Source: Lentzea flava | Lineage (GTDB): Bacteria; Actinomycetota; Actinomycetes; Mycobacteriales; Pseudonocardiaceae | Assembly (NCBI RefSeq): GCF_014648475.1 | Contig: NZ_BMRE01000057.1 | Coordinates: forward strand, 1 to 45,767 | Direction: 5' to 3' | DNA length: 45,767 bases | Part shown: one piece after another, positions 25,392 through 34,248 of the stretch | Layout of the letters: each line of letters starts with the position of its first letter | Position numbering within the stretch: position 1 is the first letter of the stretch | Position numbers and translations under genes: made by a program | The notes under the pieces: generated by a model | What the model was told of the DNA's origin: nothing | The model's database searches: none | The model's input: only the letters and a program-made list of their open reading frames with translations

Positions 25392-25478
25392 ACTTTGGGC
25401 AGGGTGTGACGAAAGATCGCTGGCCCATTCGGGCTTTTGGGCGTGCCAACGGCGCTGACGAGGAATAACGTCGTTCTG

Positions 25479-26786
25479 GTGAGTGACCATGGGCACAGCA
25501 CGGCCGTAGCTGCGCTGACTGCGCAGTACGCCGCGATGCGCGAAGGTGCGCCGGTGCGGCTCGCGAAGAAGACGTCGAACCTCTTCCGGTTCCGCGCCGA
25601 GCAGTCGGGCGGGTTGGACGTCGGCAGGTTCGACCGGGTGCTGGCGGTGGACCCGGTCGGACGCACCGCGCAGGTGCAGGGCATGACCACCTACGAGAAT
25701 CTCGTCGCCGCGACACTGCGCCACGGCTTGATGCCGCTGGTCGTGCCGCAGCTCAAAACCATCACGATCGGCGGTGCGGTCGCCGGTCTGGGCATCGAGT
25801 CGACGTCCTTCCGCAACGGACTCCCGCACGAGTCCGTGCGCGAGCTGGAGATCCTCACCGGCGACGGCGAGGTCGTGGTCGCCAAACCGGACGACGACCT
25901 GTTCCGCGCGTTCCCCAACTCCTACGGGACGCTGGGCTACGCGCTGCGGCTGGAGATCGAGCTGGAACCGGTGCGGCAGTACGTGCGGCTGCGGCACGTC
26001 CCGTTCGGCTCGTTCGCCGAATGCGCCGCCGTCATCGAGGAGGTGTGTTCGGACGGTTCGGCGGACTTCGTCGACGGCACGGTGTTCTCGCGTGGCGAGA
26101 TGTACCTGACGTTGGGCCACTACGCCGACATCGCGCCGTACACGTCCGACTACACCGGAAACCAGATCTACTACCGGTCCATCCAGAAGCGCCGCACGGA
26201 CCACCTCACGATCCACGACTACCTGTGGCGCTGGGACACCGACTGGTTCTGGTGCTCGCGGGCGTTCGGTGCGCAGAACCCGGTGGTGCGGCGGCTGTGG
26301 CCGAAGCGCTACCTGCGTTCGGACGTGTACCGCAAGCTCGTGGCCAAGCATCGGCAGCTGAGGCCGCGGGTGGACGTCGAACCGGTGATCCAGGACGTGG
26401 AGATCCCGGTCTCGGCGCTGGCCGACTTCCTGGACTTCTTCGACCGCGAGATCGGCATCTCGCCGGTGTGGCTGTGCCCGGTTCGCCTGCGCGACACCAC
26501 GGGCTGGCCGCTCTACCCGATGGACCCGGACACGTTGTACGTCAACGTCGGGTTCTGGTCGGAGGTCCCGGTGCGGCCGGGAGAGAAGATGGGTGACCGC
26601 AACCGGCTGATCGAGCGCGAGGTGGCGCGGCTGGGCGGTCACAAGTCGCTGTACTCGGACTCCTACTACAGCGAGGACGAGTTCTGGCGGCACTACAACG
26701 GTTCGCACTACCGGTCCGTGAAGTCCCGGTACGACCAGACGAACCGCTTGCCTGATCTGTACGCCAAGTGTGTCAGGGGACGATGA
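25479..26786 (+). CDS. tmsA: FAD-binding oxidoreductase, 10-methylene fatty acid reductase (TmsA/Bfa type)
   Basis: 435 residues if GTG 25479 is the start; GTG 25443 or TTG 25437 would add 12-14 residues, and a GAGGAA at 25460-25465 is slightly distant from 25479. The FAD_binding_4 fold is visible: KKTSNLFR, then QGMTTYENLVAATL and the glycine segment TIGGAVAGLGIES that binds FAD. DHCR24-like proteins with this opening, paired with a CFA-type methyltransferase, make 10-methyl branched (tuberculostearic-type) fatty acids: the partner makes a 10-methylene group from oleoyl phospholipid and this flavoprotein reduces it. The methyltransferase starts at the very next base after the stop, so the two are one transcription unit. 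Confidence 0.82.
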   Translation: MSDHGHSTAVAALTAQYAAMREGAPVRLAKKTSNLFRFRAEQSGGLDVGRFDRVLAVDPVGRTAQVQGMTTYENLVAATLRHGLMPLVVPQLKTITIGGAVAGLGIESTSFRNGLPHESVRELEILTGDGEVVVAKPDDDLFRAFPNSYGTLGYALRLEIELEPVRQYVRLRHVPFGSFAECAAVIEEVCSDGSADFVDGTVFSRGEMYLTLGHYADIAPYTSDYTGNQIYYRSIQKRRTDHLTIHDYLWRWDTDWFWCSRAFGAQNPVVRRLWPKRYLRSDVYRKLVAKHRQLRPRVDVEPVIQDVEIPVSALADFLDFFDREIGISPVWLCPVRLRDTTGWPLYPMDPDTLYVNVGFWSEVPVRPGEKMGDRNRLIEREVARLGGHKSLYSDSYYSEDEFWRHYNGSHYRSVKSRYDQTNRLPDLYAKCVRGR

Positions 26787-28019
26787 ATGCGGTTGGCCTC
26801 CATTTTCCAGCGCATCACGGGTGGCAGCGACGTTCGCTTCCAGGCCTACGACGGCAGCACCGCCGGCCCGTCGGCCGCGTCGGTCGCCATCGACATCAAG
26901 ACGCCGGAAGCACTCTCCTACCTGGCCTCGGCACCAGGTGAGCTCGGGCTCGCCCGCGCCTACGTGACCGGTCACCTGGAGATCCTCGGCGACGTGCACG
27001 CCGGCCTCTCCCAGCTCTCGGAGTTCTCCCTGCGGCAACTCCCGTGGCTGCAACGCGTCGAGCTGCTCCGCTTCCTCGGCCGGATCCGGTTGTCGCACAA
27101 GGTGACCCCGCCGCCGCAGGAGACCCGCCTGCGCGGCCTGCGGCACTCCAAGGCCCGCGACCAGCAGGCCATCGCCCACCACTACGACGTGTCGAACCAG
27201 TTCTACGAGTGGATCCTCGGCCCGTCGATGGCCTACACCTGCGCGGTGTACCCGACCGCCGAGTCCACTTTGGAGGAAGCCCAGTTCGCGAAGCACGACC
27301 TGGTGGCGCGCAAGCTCGGCCTGAAGCCCGGCATGAGACTGCTGGACGTCGGCTGCGGCTGGGGCGGCATGGTCATGCACGCGGCCCGCGAGTACGGCGT
27401 GCGCGCGATCGGCGTCACGCTGTCGCGCAACCAGGCGGAGTGGGCGCAGAAGGCGATCGTCGAGGCAGGCCTGTCCGACCTGGCCGAGGTGCGCCACCTC
27501 GACTACCGCGACGTGCGGGAGACGGGCTTCGACGCGGTGTCGTCGATCGGCCTGACCGAACACATCGGCAAGGCCAAGCTGCCCGGCTACTTCTCGTCGC
27601 TGTACAGCAAGCTCAAGCCCGGCGGACGGCTGCTCAACCACTGCATCACGCGGCCGAACAACAAGGAGAGGTCGCTGTCCGGGCCGTTCATCAACCGGTA
27701 CGTGTTCCCGGACGGCGAGCTGGTCGGGCCGGGGTACATCGTGTCCCAGATGCACGACACCGGGTTCGAGGTGCGGCACGAGGAGAACCTGCGGGAGCAC
27801 TACGCGCTCACCCTGGCGGCCTGGAGCCGCAACCTGGAGGCGCACTGGGAGGAGGCCGTCGAGGAGGTCGGAGAGGCACGGGCTCGGGTGTGGCGGCTGT
27901 ACCTCGCGGCGTCGCGGCTCGGGTTCGACCGGAACAACATCCAGCTGCACCAGGTGCTCGGGGTGAAGCTCGACGGCACGAAGTCGCACATGCCGTTGCG
28001 GCCGGACTGGCTGTCCTGA
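26787..28019 (+). CDS. tmsB: Cyclopropane-synthase-type methyltransferase for 10-methyl fatty acids
   Basis: 410 residues from ATG 26787, directly after the tmsA stop (TGAATG). HHYDVSNQFYEWILG at 141-155 and the SAM site LLDVGCGWGG at 185-194 are hallmarks of the CFA synthase/mycolic methyltransferase family, followed by GVTLSRNQ and a late LGVKLDG. With TmsA it adds a SAM methyl to the double bond of an unsaturated phospholipid acyl chain at the membrane surface. Simple cyclopropane synthesis is the alternative; tight coupling to the flavoprotein favours 10-methyl products. Confidence 0.87.
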   Translation: MRLASIFQRITGGSDVRFQAYDGSTAGPSAASVAIDIKTPEALSYLASAPGELGLARAYVTGHLEILGDVHAGLSQLSEFSLRQLPWLQRVELLRFLGRIRLSHKVTPPPQETRLRGLRHSKARDQQAIAHHYDVSNQFYEWILGPSMAYTCAVYPTAESTLEEAQFAKHDLVARKLGLKPGMRLLDVGCGWGGMVMHAAREYGVRAIGVTLSRNQAEWAQKAIVEAGLSDLAEVRHLDYRDVRETGFDAVSSIGLTEHIGKAKLPGYFSSLYSKLKPGGRLLNHCITRPNNKERSLSGPFINRYVFPDGELVGPGYIVSQMHDTGFEVRHEENLREHYALTLAAWSRNLEAHWEEAVEEVGEARARVWRLYLAASRLGFDRNNIQLHQVLGVKLDGTKSHMPLRPDWLS

Positions 28020-28028
28020 CACGGGGAA

Positions 28029-28052
28029 GGGCCGCGGCGGGTGCCGCGGCCC
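28029..28052. terminator. Bidirectional terminator between convergent genes
   Basis: GGGCCGCGGC (28029-28038), loop GGGT, GCCGCGGCCC (28043-28052): a perfect 10-base GC stem with a 4-base loop in the 49-base gap between tmsB and the HtrA-like gene. It can fold on either strand and likely ends both transcripts; there is no T-tract, as is usual in actinobacteria. Confidence 0.8.
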
Positions 28053-28068
28053 CGACCTCCCCCCTGGG

Positions 28069-28905
28069 TCAGCTCAGCTTGTCCACGATCTGCTTGGCCG
28101 TGTTGGACGGGATCGCGAACCCGATCCCCACGCTCCCGGCCTCCCCGCTGCTCGCCGCCGGCGAGTAGATCGCCGAGTTGATCCCGATCAGCTCACCGGC
28201 CGCGTTCACCAGCGCACCACCGGAGTTACCTGGGTTGATCGACGCGTCGGTCTGGATCGCCTGGTACGACACGGAAGACGCGCGCCGGCCCTCGCCGGGC
28301 ACGGTCACCTTGCGGTCCAGCGCCGAGACGATGCCGGTCGTCACCGTGCCCTGCAGACCGGACGGCGAGCCGATCGCCATCACCGCGTCACCGACCTTGA
28401 CGCCGTCGGAGTCGGCCCACTTGATCGGCGTGAGTCCGGAGACGCCGGAGGCCTTGATCACGGCCAGGTCGGACGACGGGTCGGTCGCGACGACGGTGGC
28501 GGGCACCTGGCGGCCGTCGTTCAGCGTCACCGTGAGCTGGCCGCCGGAGGACGCCACGACGTGGTTGTTGGTGAGGATCTGGCCGTCGGCGGTCAGGATC
28601 ACGCCGGAACCGAGGCCGTTCTGGAGGTTCACCTGGACGACGGAGGGCAGCACCTTCGCGGCGACCGTCGTCCAATCCACTGTGGACTGGTTGAGGACCG
28701 TCTGCGCCGACACGGACGACGGCGAGGAGGCAGGGGAGTCCGGCGAGGCGATGACCGCGCCGGTCACACCTCCGAACAACCCCGCGACGAGTGCCGCCGC
28801 GGTGAGCATCGGGGCCGTGCGGCGCCAGAACTTCGGCGCCGGCGCAACGGCTGGCTGCGGTTCCACCAGTGACCCGCTCATCGCGGGGAAGCTCTGCTCG
28901 GTCAT
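28069..28905 (-). CDS. HtrA-like trypsin-family serine protease, membrane-anchored, no PDZ
   Basis: 278 residues from ATG 28905 (ATGs at 28926-28929 are alternatives). A Pro-rich cytoplasmic stretch precedes one membrane helix at about 31-53. The S1C protease domain shows H115 (LTNNHVV), D146 (SSDLAVI) and S218 (NPGNSGGAL) as catalytic triad. The chain ends right after the protease domain, so the C-terminal PDZ domain of DegP/PepD types is missing. Acts outside the membrane in envelope protein quality control by family knowledge; its trigger here is unknown. Confidence 0.9.
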   Translation of the reverse strand: MTEQSFPAMSGSLVEPQPAVAPAPKFWRRTAPMLTAAALVAGLFGGVTGAVIASPDSPASSPSSVSAQTVLNQSTVDWTTVAAKVLPSVVQVNLQNGLGSGVILTADGQILTNNHVVASSGGQLTVTLNDGRQVPATVVATDPSSDLAVIKASGVSGLTPIKWADSDGVKVGDAVMAIGSPSGLQGTVTTGIVSALDRKVTVPGEGRRASSVSYQAIQTDASINPGNSGGALVNAAGELIGINSAIYSPAASSGEAGSVGIGFAIPSNTAKQIVDKLS

Positions 28906-28971
28906 GGCTCCACGATGGACCGCCATCATGTGAGCAGCCTGTGGGAAAAGCCAAAGAATCCCTGATAAGAA

Positions 28972-31011
28972 CTAGCTGAGAAGAAGCGCGGAAACGGCTG
29001 AGGCCGGCAGCGGCGGCCCGAAGTGCGGTCCCTGCGCGCCCGTCACGCCCAGCTCGGCCAGCCGGGCCGCCTCGGCCGCGGTCCGCACGTCCTCGGCGTA
29101 GAGCGGCAGGCGCAGGACCGACGCCCACTTCAGCAGGGCGACCGACGCGCTCTCGTCCAGCTTGTTCGCGCCGGCGTCCAGGCCGCGCACGACGGAGCCG
29201 GTGAACTTCACGCCGCTGAGCGGGAGCTGGCGCAGCCGGTCGACGCCGACGTTGCCGCCGTTCACCTGGTCCAGCACGAGCCCGATGCCGCGTTCGGCCA
29301 GAATCGTCAGCTCCTCCAGCTGCTCGTCGTTCAGCAACGACGGCAGGTGCTCGTGCAGCTCGAAGCGCAGCAACGACGCGGGCAGCCCCGTCCGGTCCAG
29401 CACGCGGGCGACCTCGGCGACGAGCTCGGGTTCCTGGCACAGCCTCGGCGGCAGGTCGATGGAGAGTGCCGGGGTCCTGGCGCCCAGAGCGGAACACCAC
29501 TGGCCCGCCTGCTCGCACGCCTCCGAGAGCGCCCAGTGCACGAGGCGGAGGATCATGCCGTTGCCGGAGGCCTGGTCCATGAACACGTCCGGGCACAGCA
29601 CCCCGCGCTCCGGGTGGTTCCAGACGATCTTCGCCTCCAGTGCGAGCACCGATCCGTCGGCCAGCGAGTGGACGGGCAGGTAGTCGACCCGGAACTGGCC
29701 CTCCTCCAGGGCGCCGGGGATCGACGCGGCGAGCGCGTACCTCTCCTTGTCGCGCAGATCCCGTTCCCTGTCGTACAAAGCCCACTGCGCCTTGCCGTCG
29801 CGCTTCGCCCAGCCGACCGTGACGTCCGCCGCCCGCAACAGGTCCACCGCGTCACCGCCGCGGGCCGCCCGCGCCACGATGCCGATGCTCGTCGTCACGC
29901 CGACGCCGTGCGCGCCGATCCAGATCGGTTCTTCCAGCTGCCTGGTGAACTCCTCGACCAGCGCGATCACCCCGCGCACGTCCCGCGGATCCTTGATCAG
30001 GACGCCGAACTCGTCCTCGCCGATGCGCGCGACCTTGCCGACGTCCTCGGTGAACACCGCCCGCAGCCGCGTCGCGACGTGGATCAGCACCCGGTTGCCG
30101 GCCTCGTGGCCGAAGGCGTCGTTCACGCCGCGGAACCCGTCGATGTCGACCTGCACCAACGCGAGCGCCTCCGGACCCTTCGAGCCGACCGCGCCCTCGA
30201 TCCAGCCGAGGAACTGCGCCCGGTTCGGCAGTCCGGTCTGCACGTCGTTGAGGCTCTGGCGGACGAGCTGCGTCTGCAGCGCGCGCATCTCGTTCATGTT
30301 CTCGATCATCGTGACGAAGTACGGCGGCGAGCCCTCGTTCTCGCGCACCAACGAGATCGCCATGTGCGTCTGGATCGTCTCGCCGTCGCTGCGGATCATC
30401 CGCGCCTCGACCCTCAGGTGGTCGAGATCGGAGTTGATCAGCCGCTGCCCGGCCTCCCGCAACGCCTCGCGGTCGTCGGGGTGGGCGAGCTCGCGGCCGG
30501 TGATCGTGCGCATGTCGTCGCGCCTGTAGTCGAGCATGGTCAGCAACGCCTCGTTGACGTCGATGATCTGCCCTTCGAGGTCGACGACCACGATCGGGAA
30601 AGCCGAGCTCTGGAAGATCGCCCGGAACTTGGCCTCGCTCGCCCGCACCGCGCTCTCGGCCCGGCGCATCGCGTTGATCGCGGCCGTGCGGGTGATCTCC
30701 TGCTGGTCGAGCGTGCGGTCGCGCATCCCCTCCGCGTACCCGGCGGCGAGCGCGGCCAGCTGGGCCGGCGTGACCGGCGCGTGCTCGCCGAGGTGGGCGA
30801 GCGTCTCCTCCAGCGTCGACGACGAGACGAAGTCGTGCTCCACCATCGACCGGCCGACCCGCCGAGCCTCGGCGGCACCACCGGTGAGCAGCTGCTCGAC
30901 GTACTCGCCGAGCAGTTCCTCGAGTTTCCCGCGCGTGAGGTTCGCGAGAAGCGTGCTGGAGATCGCCGCCGCCCAGTGAACAGCGTGCTCTCGGCTGTCG
31001 ACCGTGTTCAT
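28972..31011 (-). CDS. PAS-GGDEF-EAL protein with degenerate motifs
   Basis: 679 residues from ATG 31011. About 120 N-terminal helical residues lead to a PAS domain (about 125-240). The GGDEF domain signature reads GEDEF (341-345) and the RxxD inhibitory site just before it is absent. The EAL domain signature reads EAK (469-471, followed by IVWNHP) and the DDFGTGYSS loop is replaced by LDQVNGGNVG. Loss of these metal-binding residues predicts no c-di-GMP hydrolysis, and cyclase activity is uncertain. It may act as a c-di-GMP binding or regulatory protein. No membrane segments, so cytosolic. Confidence 0.88.
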   Translation of the reverse strand: MNTVDSREHAVHWAAAISSTLLANLTRGKLEELLGEYVEQLLTGGAAEARRVGRSMVEHDFVSSSTLEETLAHLGEHAPVTPAQLAALAAGYAEGMRDRTLDQQEITRTAAINAMRRAESAVRASEAKFRAIFQSSAFPIVVVDLEGQIIDVNEALLTMLDYRRDDMRTITGRELAHPDDREALREAGQRLINSDLDHLRVEARMIRSDGETIQTHMAISLVRENEGSPPYFVTMIENMNEMRALQTQLVRQSLNDVQTGLPNRAQFLGWIEGAVGSKGPEALALVQVDIDGFRGVNDAFGHEAGNRVLIHVATRLRAVFTEDVGKVARIGEDEFGVLIKDPRDVRGVIALVEEFTRQLEEPIWIGAHGVGVTTSIGIVARAARGGDAVDLLRAADVTVGWAKRDGKAQWALYDRERDLRDKERYALAASIPGALEEGQFRVDYLPVHSLADGSVLALEAKIVWNHPERGVLCPDVFMDQASGNGMILRLVHWALSEACEQAGQWCSALGARTPALSIDLPPRLCQEPELVAEVARVLDRTGLPASLLRFELHEHLPSLLNDEQLEELTILAERGIGLVLDQVNGGNVGVDRLRQLPLSGVKFTGSVVRGLDAGANKLDESASVALLKWASVLRLPLYAEDVRTAAEAARLAELGVTGAQGPHFGPPLPASAVSALLLS

Positions 31012-31235
31012 TCAGCTCAGCTGGCCATTCGTGGGGACCGGGGTGATCTGCTGATCGATCGTCCGACGCCAATCGATACGCCTGCGCGGCCCACTTCCGC
31101 CAGATTCGGTCGAACGGGTGACAGCCCGCGCGATACCACCACCGGGTGTGGGTCCAACAGACAAGCTTACTGATCACGCTTCGCCTGTCCAACCGAACCC
31201 GAATCCCCGCGCGTGAATCGTGGGTTTTCCCCTGA

Positions 31236-31259
31236 ATTCACTCGTTTGAACTAGTGAAT
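31236..31259. repeat. 24-base near-perfect palindrome
   Basis: ATTCACT at 31236-31242 and AGTGAAT at 31253-31259 frame GTT-TG-AAC, giving an 11-base dyad with one mismatch. It lies 15 bases past the stop of the SsuD-like gene and about 225 bases upstream of the GGDEF-EAL start, so it is either an operator or a weak terminator. The remaining part of this 262-base gap shows nothing else clear. Confidence 0.45.
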
Positions 31260-31273
31260 CGCCTCCTGAGTGG

Positions 31274-32371
31274 TCACGCGGCCCTGGCCCGGTCCCGCTT
31301 CGCGACTTCCTCGCGCACCAGCGGGATCACGTACCTGCCGAAGTCGATCGCGTCGTCGAGCAGGTCGTAGCCGCGCGCCGACAGGATCTCCACGCCGAGG
31401 TCGTAGTAGTCCAGCAACGCCTGCGCGACCGTCTCCGGGGTGCCGACCAGCGCGTTGGAGTTCCCGGCGCCGCCCGTCGCCTTCGCGGTGGGCGTCCACA
31501 GTGCACGGTCGAAACGCTCGCCGCGTTCCGCCACGGCCAGAAGCCGCTGGGAGCCGGTGTTCTCCGGGTTGGTCAGCGAGTGGCGGCGGCTCAGCGGGCC
31601 GTTCGCCTTGCGCGCCTCGATCCGGTCGAGCGTGCGGTAGGCCTTCTCCCAGGCCAGTTCCTCGGTGGGCGCGATGATCGGCCGGAACGCGACCTGGATC
31701 TTCGGCACGTCGGTGCGGCTCGCGTTCCTCGCCGCCTGCTTGACGGACTCGATCTGCTGGGCGGTTTCGGCGAGCGGTTCGCCCCACAGGCAGAAGATGT
31801 CCGCTTCCGCGCCGCCCGCCTCGTAGGCCGCGGGGGAGGAGCCGCCGAACGACACCTTCGGCCGCGGTTGCTGGACCGGGAAGACGTCGCTCACGAAGTC
31901 GGCGAAGTGGTAGTGCTCGCCGTCGTGGTCGAACGCCTCCCTGCTGAGCCACGCCTTCTTGACGATCTGGATGTATTCGCGCGTGCGGCCGTAGCGCTGG
32001 TCCTTGGTCAGGTAGTCGCCCTCGCGCTGCTGTTCGTGGTCCGTGCCGCCGGTGATGAAGTGCACGGTCAGCCTGCCGTCGCTGATCTGGTCGAGCGTCG
32101 CGAACGTCTTGGCGGCGAACGTCGGGTACGACACGTTCGGCCGGTGCGCCAGCAGGATCTGCAGCTTGTCGAGCTTCGCCGCCAGGTACGCGGCGGCCGA
32201 GGCGGGTTCGGGGGAGCCCGACCCGTACGCGAACAGCACGCGGTCCCAGCCGTGGTCCTCGTGCGCCCGAGCGAGCCTGATCGTGTAGTCCTTGTCGAAG
32301 GAACCACCGGTCCGCGGCGTCGTCTCCGAGCCGTTGTTCGTGGCGGCGATCCCGAGAAACTCAACTGGCAT
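31274..32371 (-). CDS. SsuD-like FMNH2-dependent (LLM class) alkanesulfonate monooxygenase
   Basis: 365 residues from ATG 32371, with GGGGAA upstream; the longer frame is non-homologous. The bacterial-luciferase fold is recognisable: EFLGIAATNNGSE near the start, LAHRPNVSYPTFAAKTFATLDQ split by the barrel, and GGTDHEQQREGD. SsuD-type enzymes cleave sulfonates to aldehyde and sulfite using reduced FMN and O2 when sulfur is scarce. Two flavin reductases nearby (34237-35180) can supply FMNH2. Divergent from the FAD/NAD(P)-binding gene with a shared operator-like repeat. The substrate may also be a sulfone or another organosulfur compound. Confidence 0.87.
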   Translation of the reverse strand: MPVEFLGIAATNNGSETTPRTGGSFDKDYTIRLARAHEDHGWDRVLFAYGSGSPEPASAAAYLAAKLDKLQILLAHRPNVSYPTFAAKTFATLDQISDGRLTVHFITGGTDHEQQREGDYLTKDQRYGRTREYIQIVKKAWLSREAFDHDGEHYHFADFVSDVFPVQQPRPKVSFGGSSPAAYEAGGAEADIFCLWGEPLAETAQQIESVKQAARNASRTDVPKIQVAFRPIIAPTEELAWEKAYRTLDRIEARKANGPLSRRHSLTNPENTGSQRLLAVAERGERFDRALWTPTAKATGGAGNSNALVGTPETVAQALLDYYDLGVEILSARGYDLLDDAIDFGRYVIPLVREEVAKRDRARAA

Positions 32372-32423
32372 GGCGGATTCCCCAGAGCTGGTAGGTGCGT
32401 TGAGGGAGACGCCAGCCGAGTCC

Positions 32424-32443
32424 AGCACCGGACGATCGGTGCT
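32424..32443. promoter_or_regulatory. Inverted repeat in the monooxygenase/flavoprotein divergent promoter
   Basis: AGCACCG (32424-32430), spacer GACGAT, CGGTGCT (32437-32443): a perfect 7-base inverted repeat centred in the 182-base gap between the two divergent starts. It suits an operator controlling both genes, perhaps for sulfur status. The factor is unknown. Confidence 0.5.
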
Positions 32444-32553
32444 CGCAACGGTGTCCACAGAGCGGGATTTGCTTGCACACGCGGGGTACCGTGGAGGTGT
32501 TCGCGTTGAGGGGCGCGGCTTGTTTCTCGTTGCCCTCCAACGGAAAGACGCGC

Positions 32554-34248
32554 ATGCGCACACTCGTCGTCATCGGTGGCGGCCCTCGTGCCGCCGGTCT
32601 GCTGGAACGCATCGCCGCCCAGTCGCCGTCGCTGGAGCTGGCCGTGCACGTCGTCGATCCGCACCCGCCGGGTGCGGGCCGGGTGTGGAGGCACGCGCAG
32701 TCTCCGTTGCTGCGCATGAACTCCATGGCCGAGGACGTCACGGTCTTCACGGACTCCAGCTTCGACGGCGCGGGCCCCGTGCGCCCCGGCCCGACGCTGG
32801 CGGAGTGGGGTGGCGTCGAGCCGACGTCGTTCCCCTCACGTCAGGTGCAGAGCGGATATCTGGCGTGGTTCTTCGACCACGTCCGGAAATCTCTGCCTGC
32901 GAACATCTCTGTGTCGGTGCATCCGGCACGGGCGCTGAAGGTCGTCGGCAACTGGGTGTGGCTCGACAGCGGGGAGTCGCTGCGGGCCGACGTGCTGGTG
33001 CTGGCGCTCGGCCACCTCGACGCGGAACCCGAGCCGGAGCACCGCAAGCTGGCCGAGCACGCCGAGGAGCACGGCCTGGTCTACCTTCCTCCGCTGTACT
33101 CCGCCGACGCGGATCTGTCCGCTGTCACCGGCGACGTCGTGATGCGCGGCTTCGGCCTCGCCTTCATCGACCTCATGGTGCTGCTGACCGAGGGGCGTGG
33201 CGGCAGATTCGTCCGCTCTGGCGGCGAAGTGCGTTATCTGCCTTCGGGTTCGGAGCCGCGCCTGTTCGTGGGCTCGCGGCGTGGCGTCCCCTACCACTCG
33301 AAGACCGGCTACCGACTGCAGGGAACCCGGCCTTCGCTACCGCACTTCTTCGTCGCGGATGCGTTGAAGGGAAGAAGTTTGGACTTCCGCGCCGACGTGT
33401 GGCCGTTGATGGCCAAGGAAATCGCGTGGGGTCACTACCACGAGCTCTTCACCGGTCATCCCGGCCTGGTGCGGATGCCGTTCACCGAGTTCGCGGTGAG
33501 CTTCGCGGCGTTGCCCTGGTACAGCACCGAGATGCGGGAGCTGGAGGCCCTCGCGGTGCCTGATCCGGCCGACCGCATCGACTTCGAACGCCTGGACCGC
33601 CCGCTGGCCGGGCTGACCTTCGCGTCAGGAGAGGAGTTCCAGCACCACCTGCGCTCGTACGTCGAGGCGGACGTTGCCCGGCGCTCGGATCCGCGGTACA
33701 GCGCCGATCTGGGTGCGTTCCTGGCGCTGCTGTCGGTCTACGGCCAGCTGCCGCGGCTGATGCCGTTCGACGGCTGGTGGCACGGCTACTTCAGCTACCT
33801 CGCCTCCGGCCCGCCACCGGATCGGCTGGAGGAGCTGCTGGCGTTGTCCCGCGCGGGAATCGTGCGGTTCGTCGGCGCCGACATGTGGGTGGAGGCGGTG
33901 GACGGCGCGTTCCTGGCGGGCAGCCCGACAACGCCGGACGTGGTGCGTGCCAACGGTTTGATCGAAGCACGCCTGCCCACGCACACCCTCTCGCGCACGG
34001 CCGACCCGGTGCTGAAGTCGTTGCGCGCGGTCGGCGATATCTCGGAGGACGACGCGGGGCTGGTGCGGGTGTCCGCGGAGGGCCGTCTGATCAACGACCG
34101 CGGCGAGGAGGACCCGGTGCGGTTCGCCGTTGGTCCCTACACCACGCAGAAAGCGTTCGCGGCCTTCGCACGCCCGAACACGAACGCCCCGGCGTTCCGC
34201 CAGAACGACACCCTCGCGCGGGAGATCCTGCGGACGCTAGGCGACTGA
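32554..34248 (+). CDS. FAD/NAD(P)-binding protein
   Basis: 564 residues from ATG 32554 with GGAAAG six bases before it. An N-terminal dinucleotide fold opens VVIGGGPRAAGLLERI, and the next region (SPLLRMNSMAEDVTVF) matches the NAD_binding_9 group of FAD/NAD(P) proteins. The rest is a large domain of unknown function. Such proteins sit near LLM monooxygenases and sulfur genes in actinobacteria and may be flavin hydroxylases or reductases. It converges on the flavin reductase with a 12-base overlap. Reaction unknown. Confidence 0.75.
   Translation: MRTLVVIGGGPRAAGLLERIAAQSPSLELAVHVVDPHPPGAGRVWRHAQSPLLRMNSMAEDVTVFTDSSFDGAGPVRPGPTLAEWGGVEPTSFPSRQVQSGYLAWFFDHVRKSLPANISVSVHPARALKVVGNWVWLDSGESLRADVLVLALGHLDAEPEPEHRKLAEHAEEHGLVYLPPLYSADADLSAVTGDVVMRGFGLAFIDLMVLLTEGRGGRFVRSGGEVRYLPSGSEPRLFVGSRRGVPYHSKTGYRLQGTRPSLPHFFVADALKGRSLDFRADVWPLMAKEIAWGHYHELFTGHPGLVRMPFTEFAVSFAALPWYSTEMRELEALAVPDPADRIDFERLDRPLAGLTFASGEEFQHHLRSYVEADVARRSDPRYSADLGAFLALLSVYGQLPRLMPFDGWWHGYFSYLASGPPPDRLEELLALSRAGIVRFVGADMWVEAVDGAFLAGSPTTPDVVRANGLIEARLPTHTLSRTADPVLKSLRAVGDISEDDAGLVRVSAEGRLINDRGEEDPVRFAVGPYTTQKAFAAFARPNTNAPAFRQNDTLAREILRTLGD

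Noticed and set aside
25347..28022. 891-codon minus-strand frame opposite tmsA-tmsB
   Set aside because: Composition is that of a shadow frame (Arg/Pro/Val/His repeats); both plus-strand genes have full family motifs.
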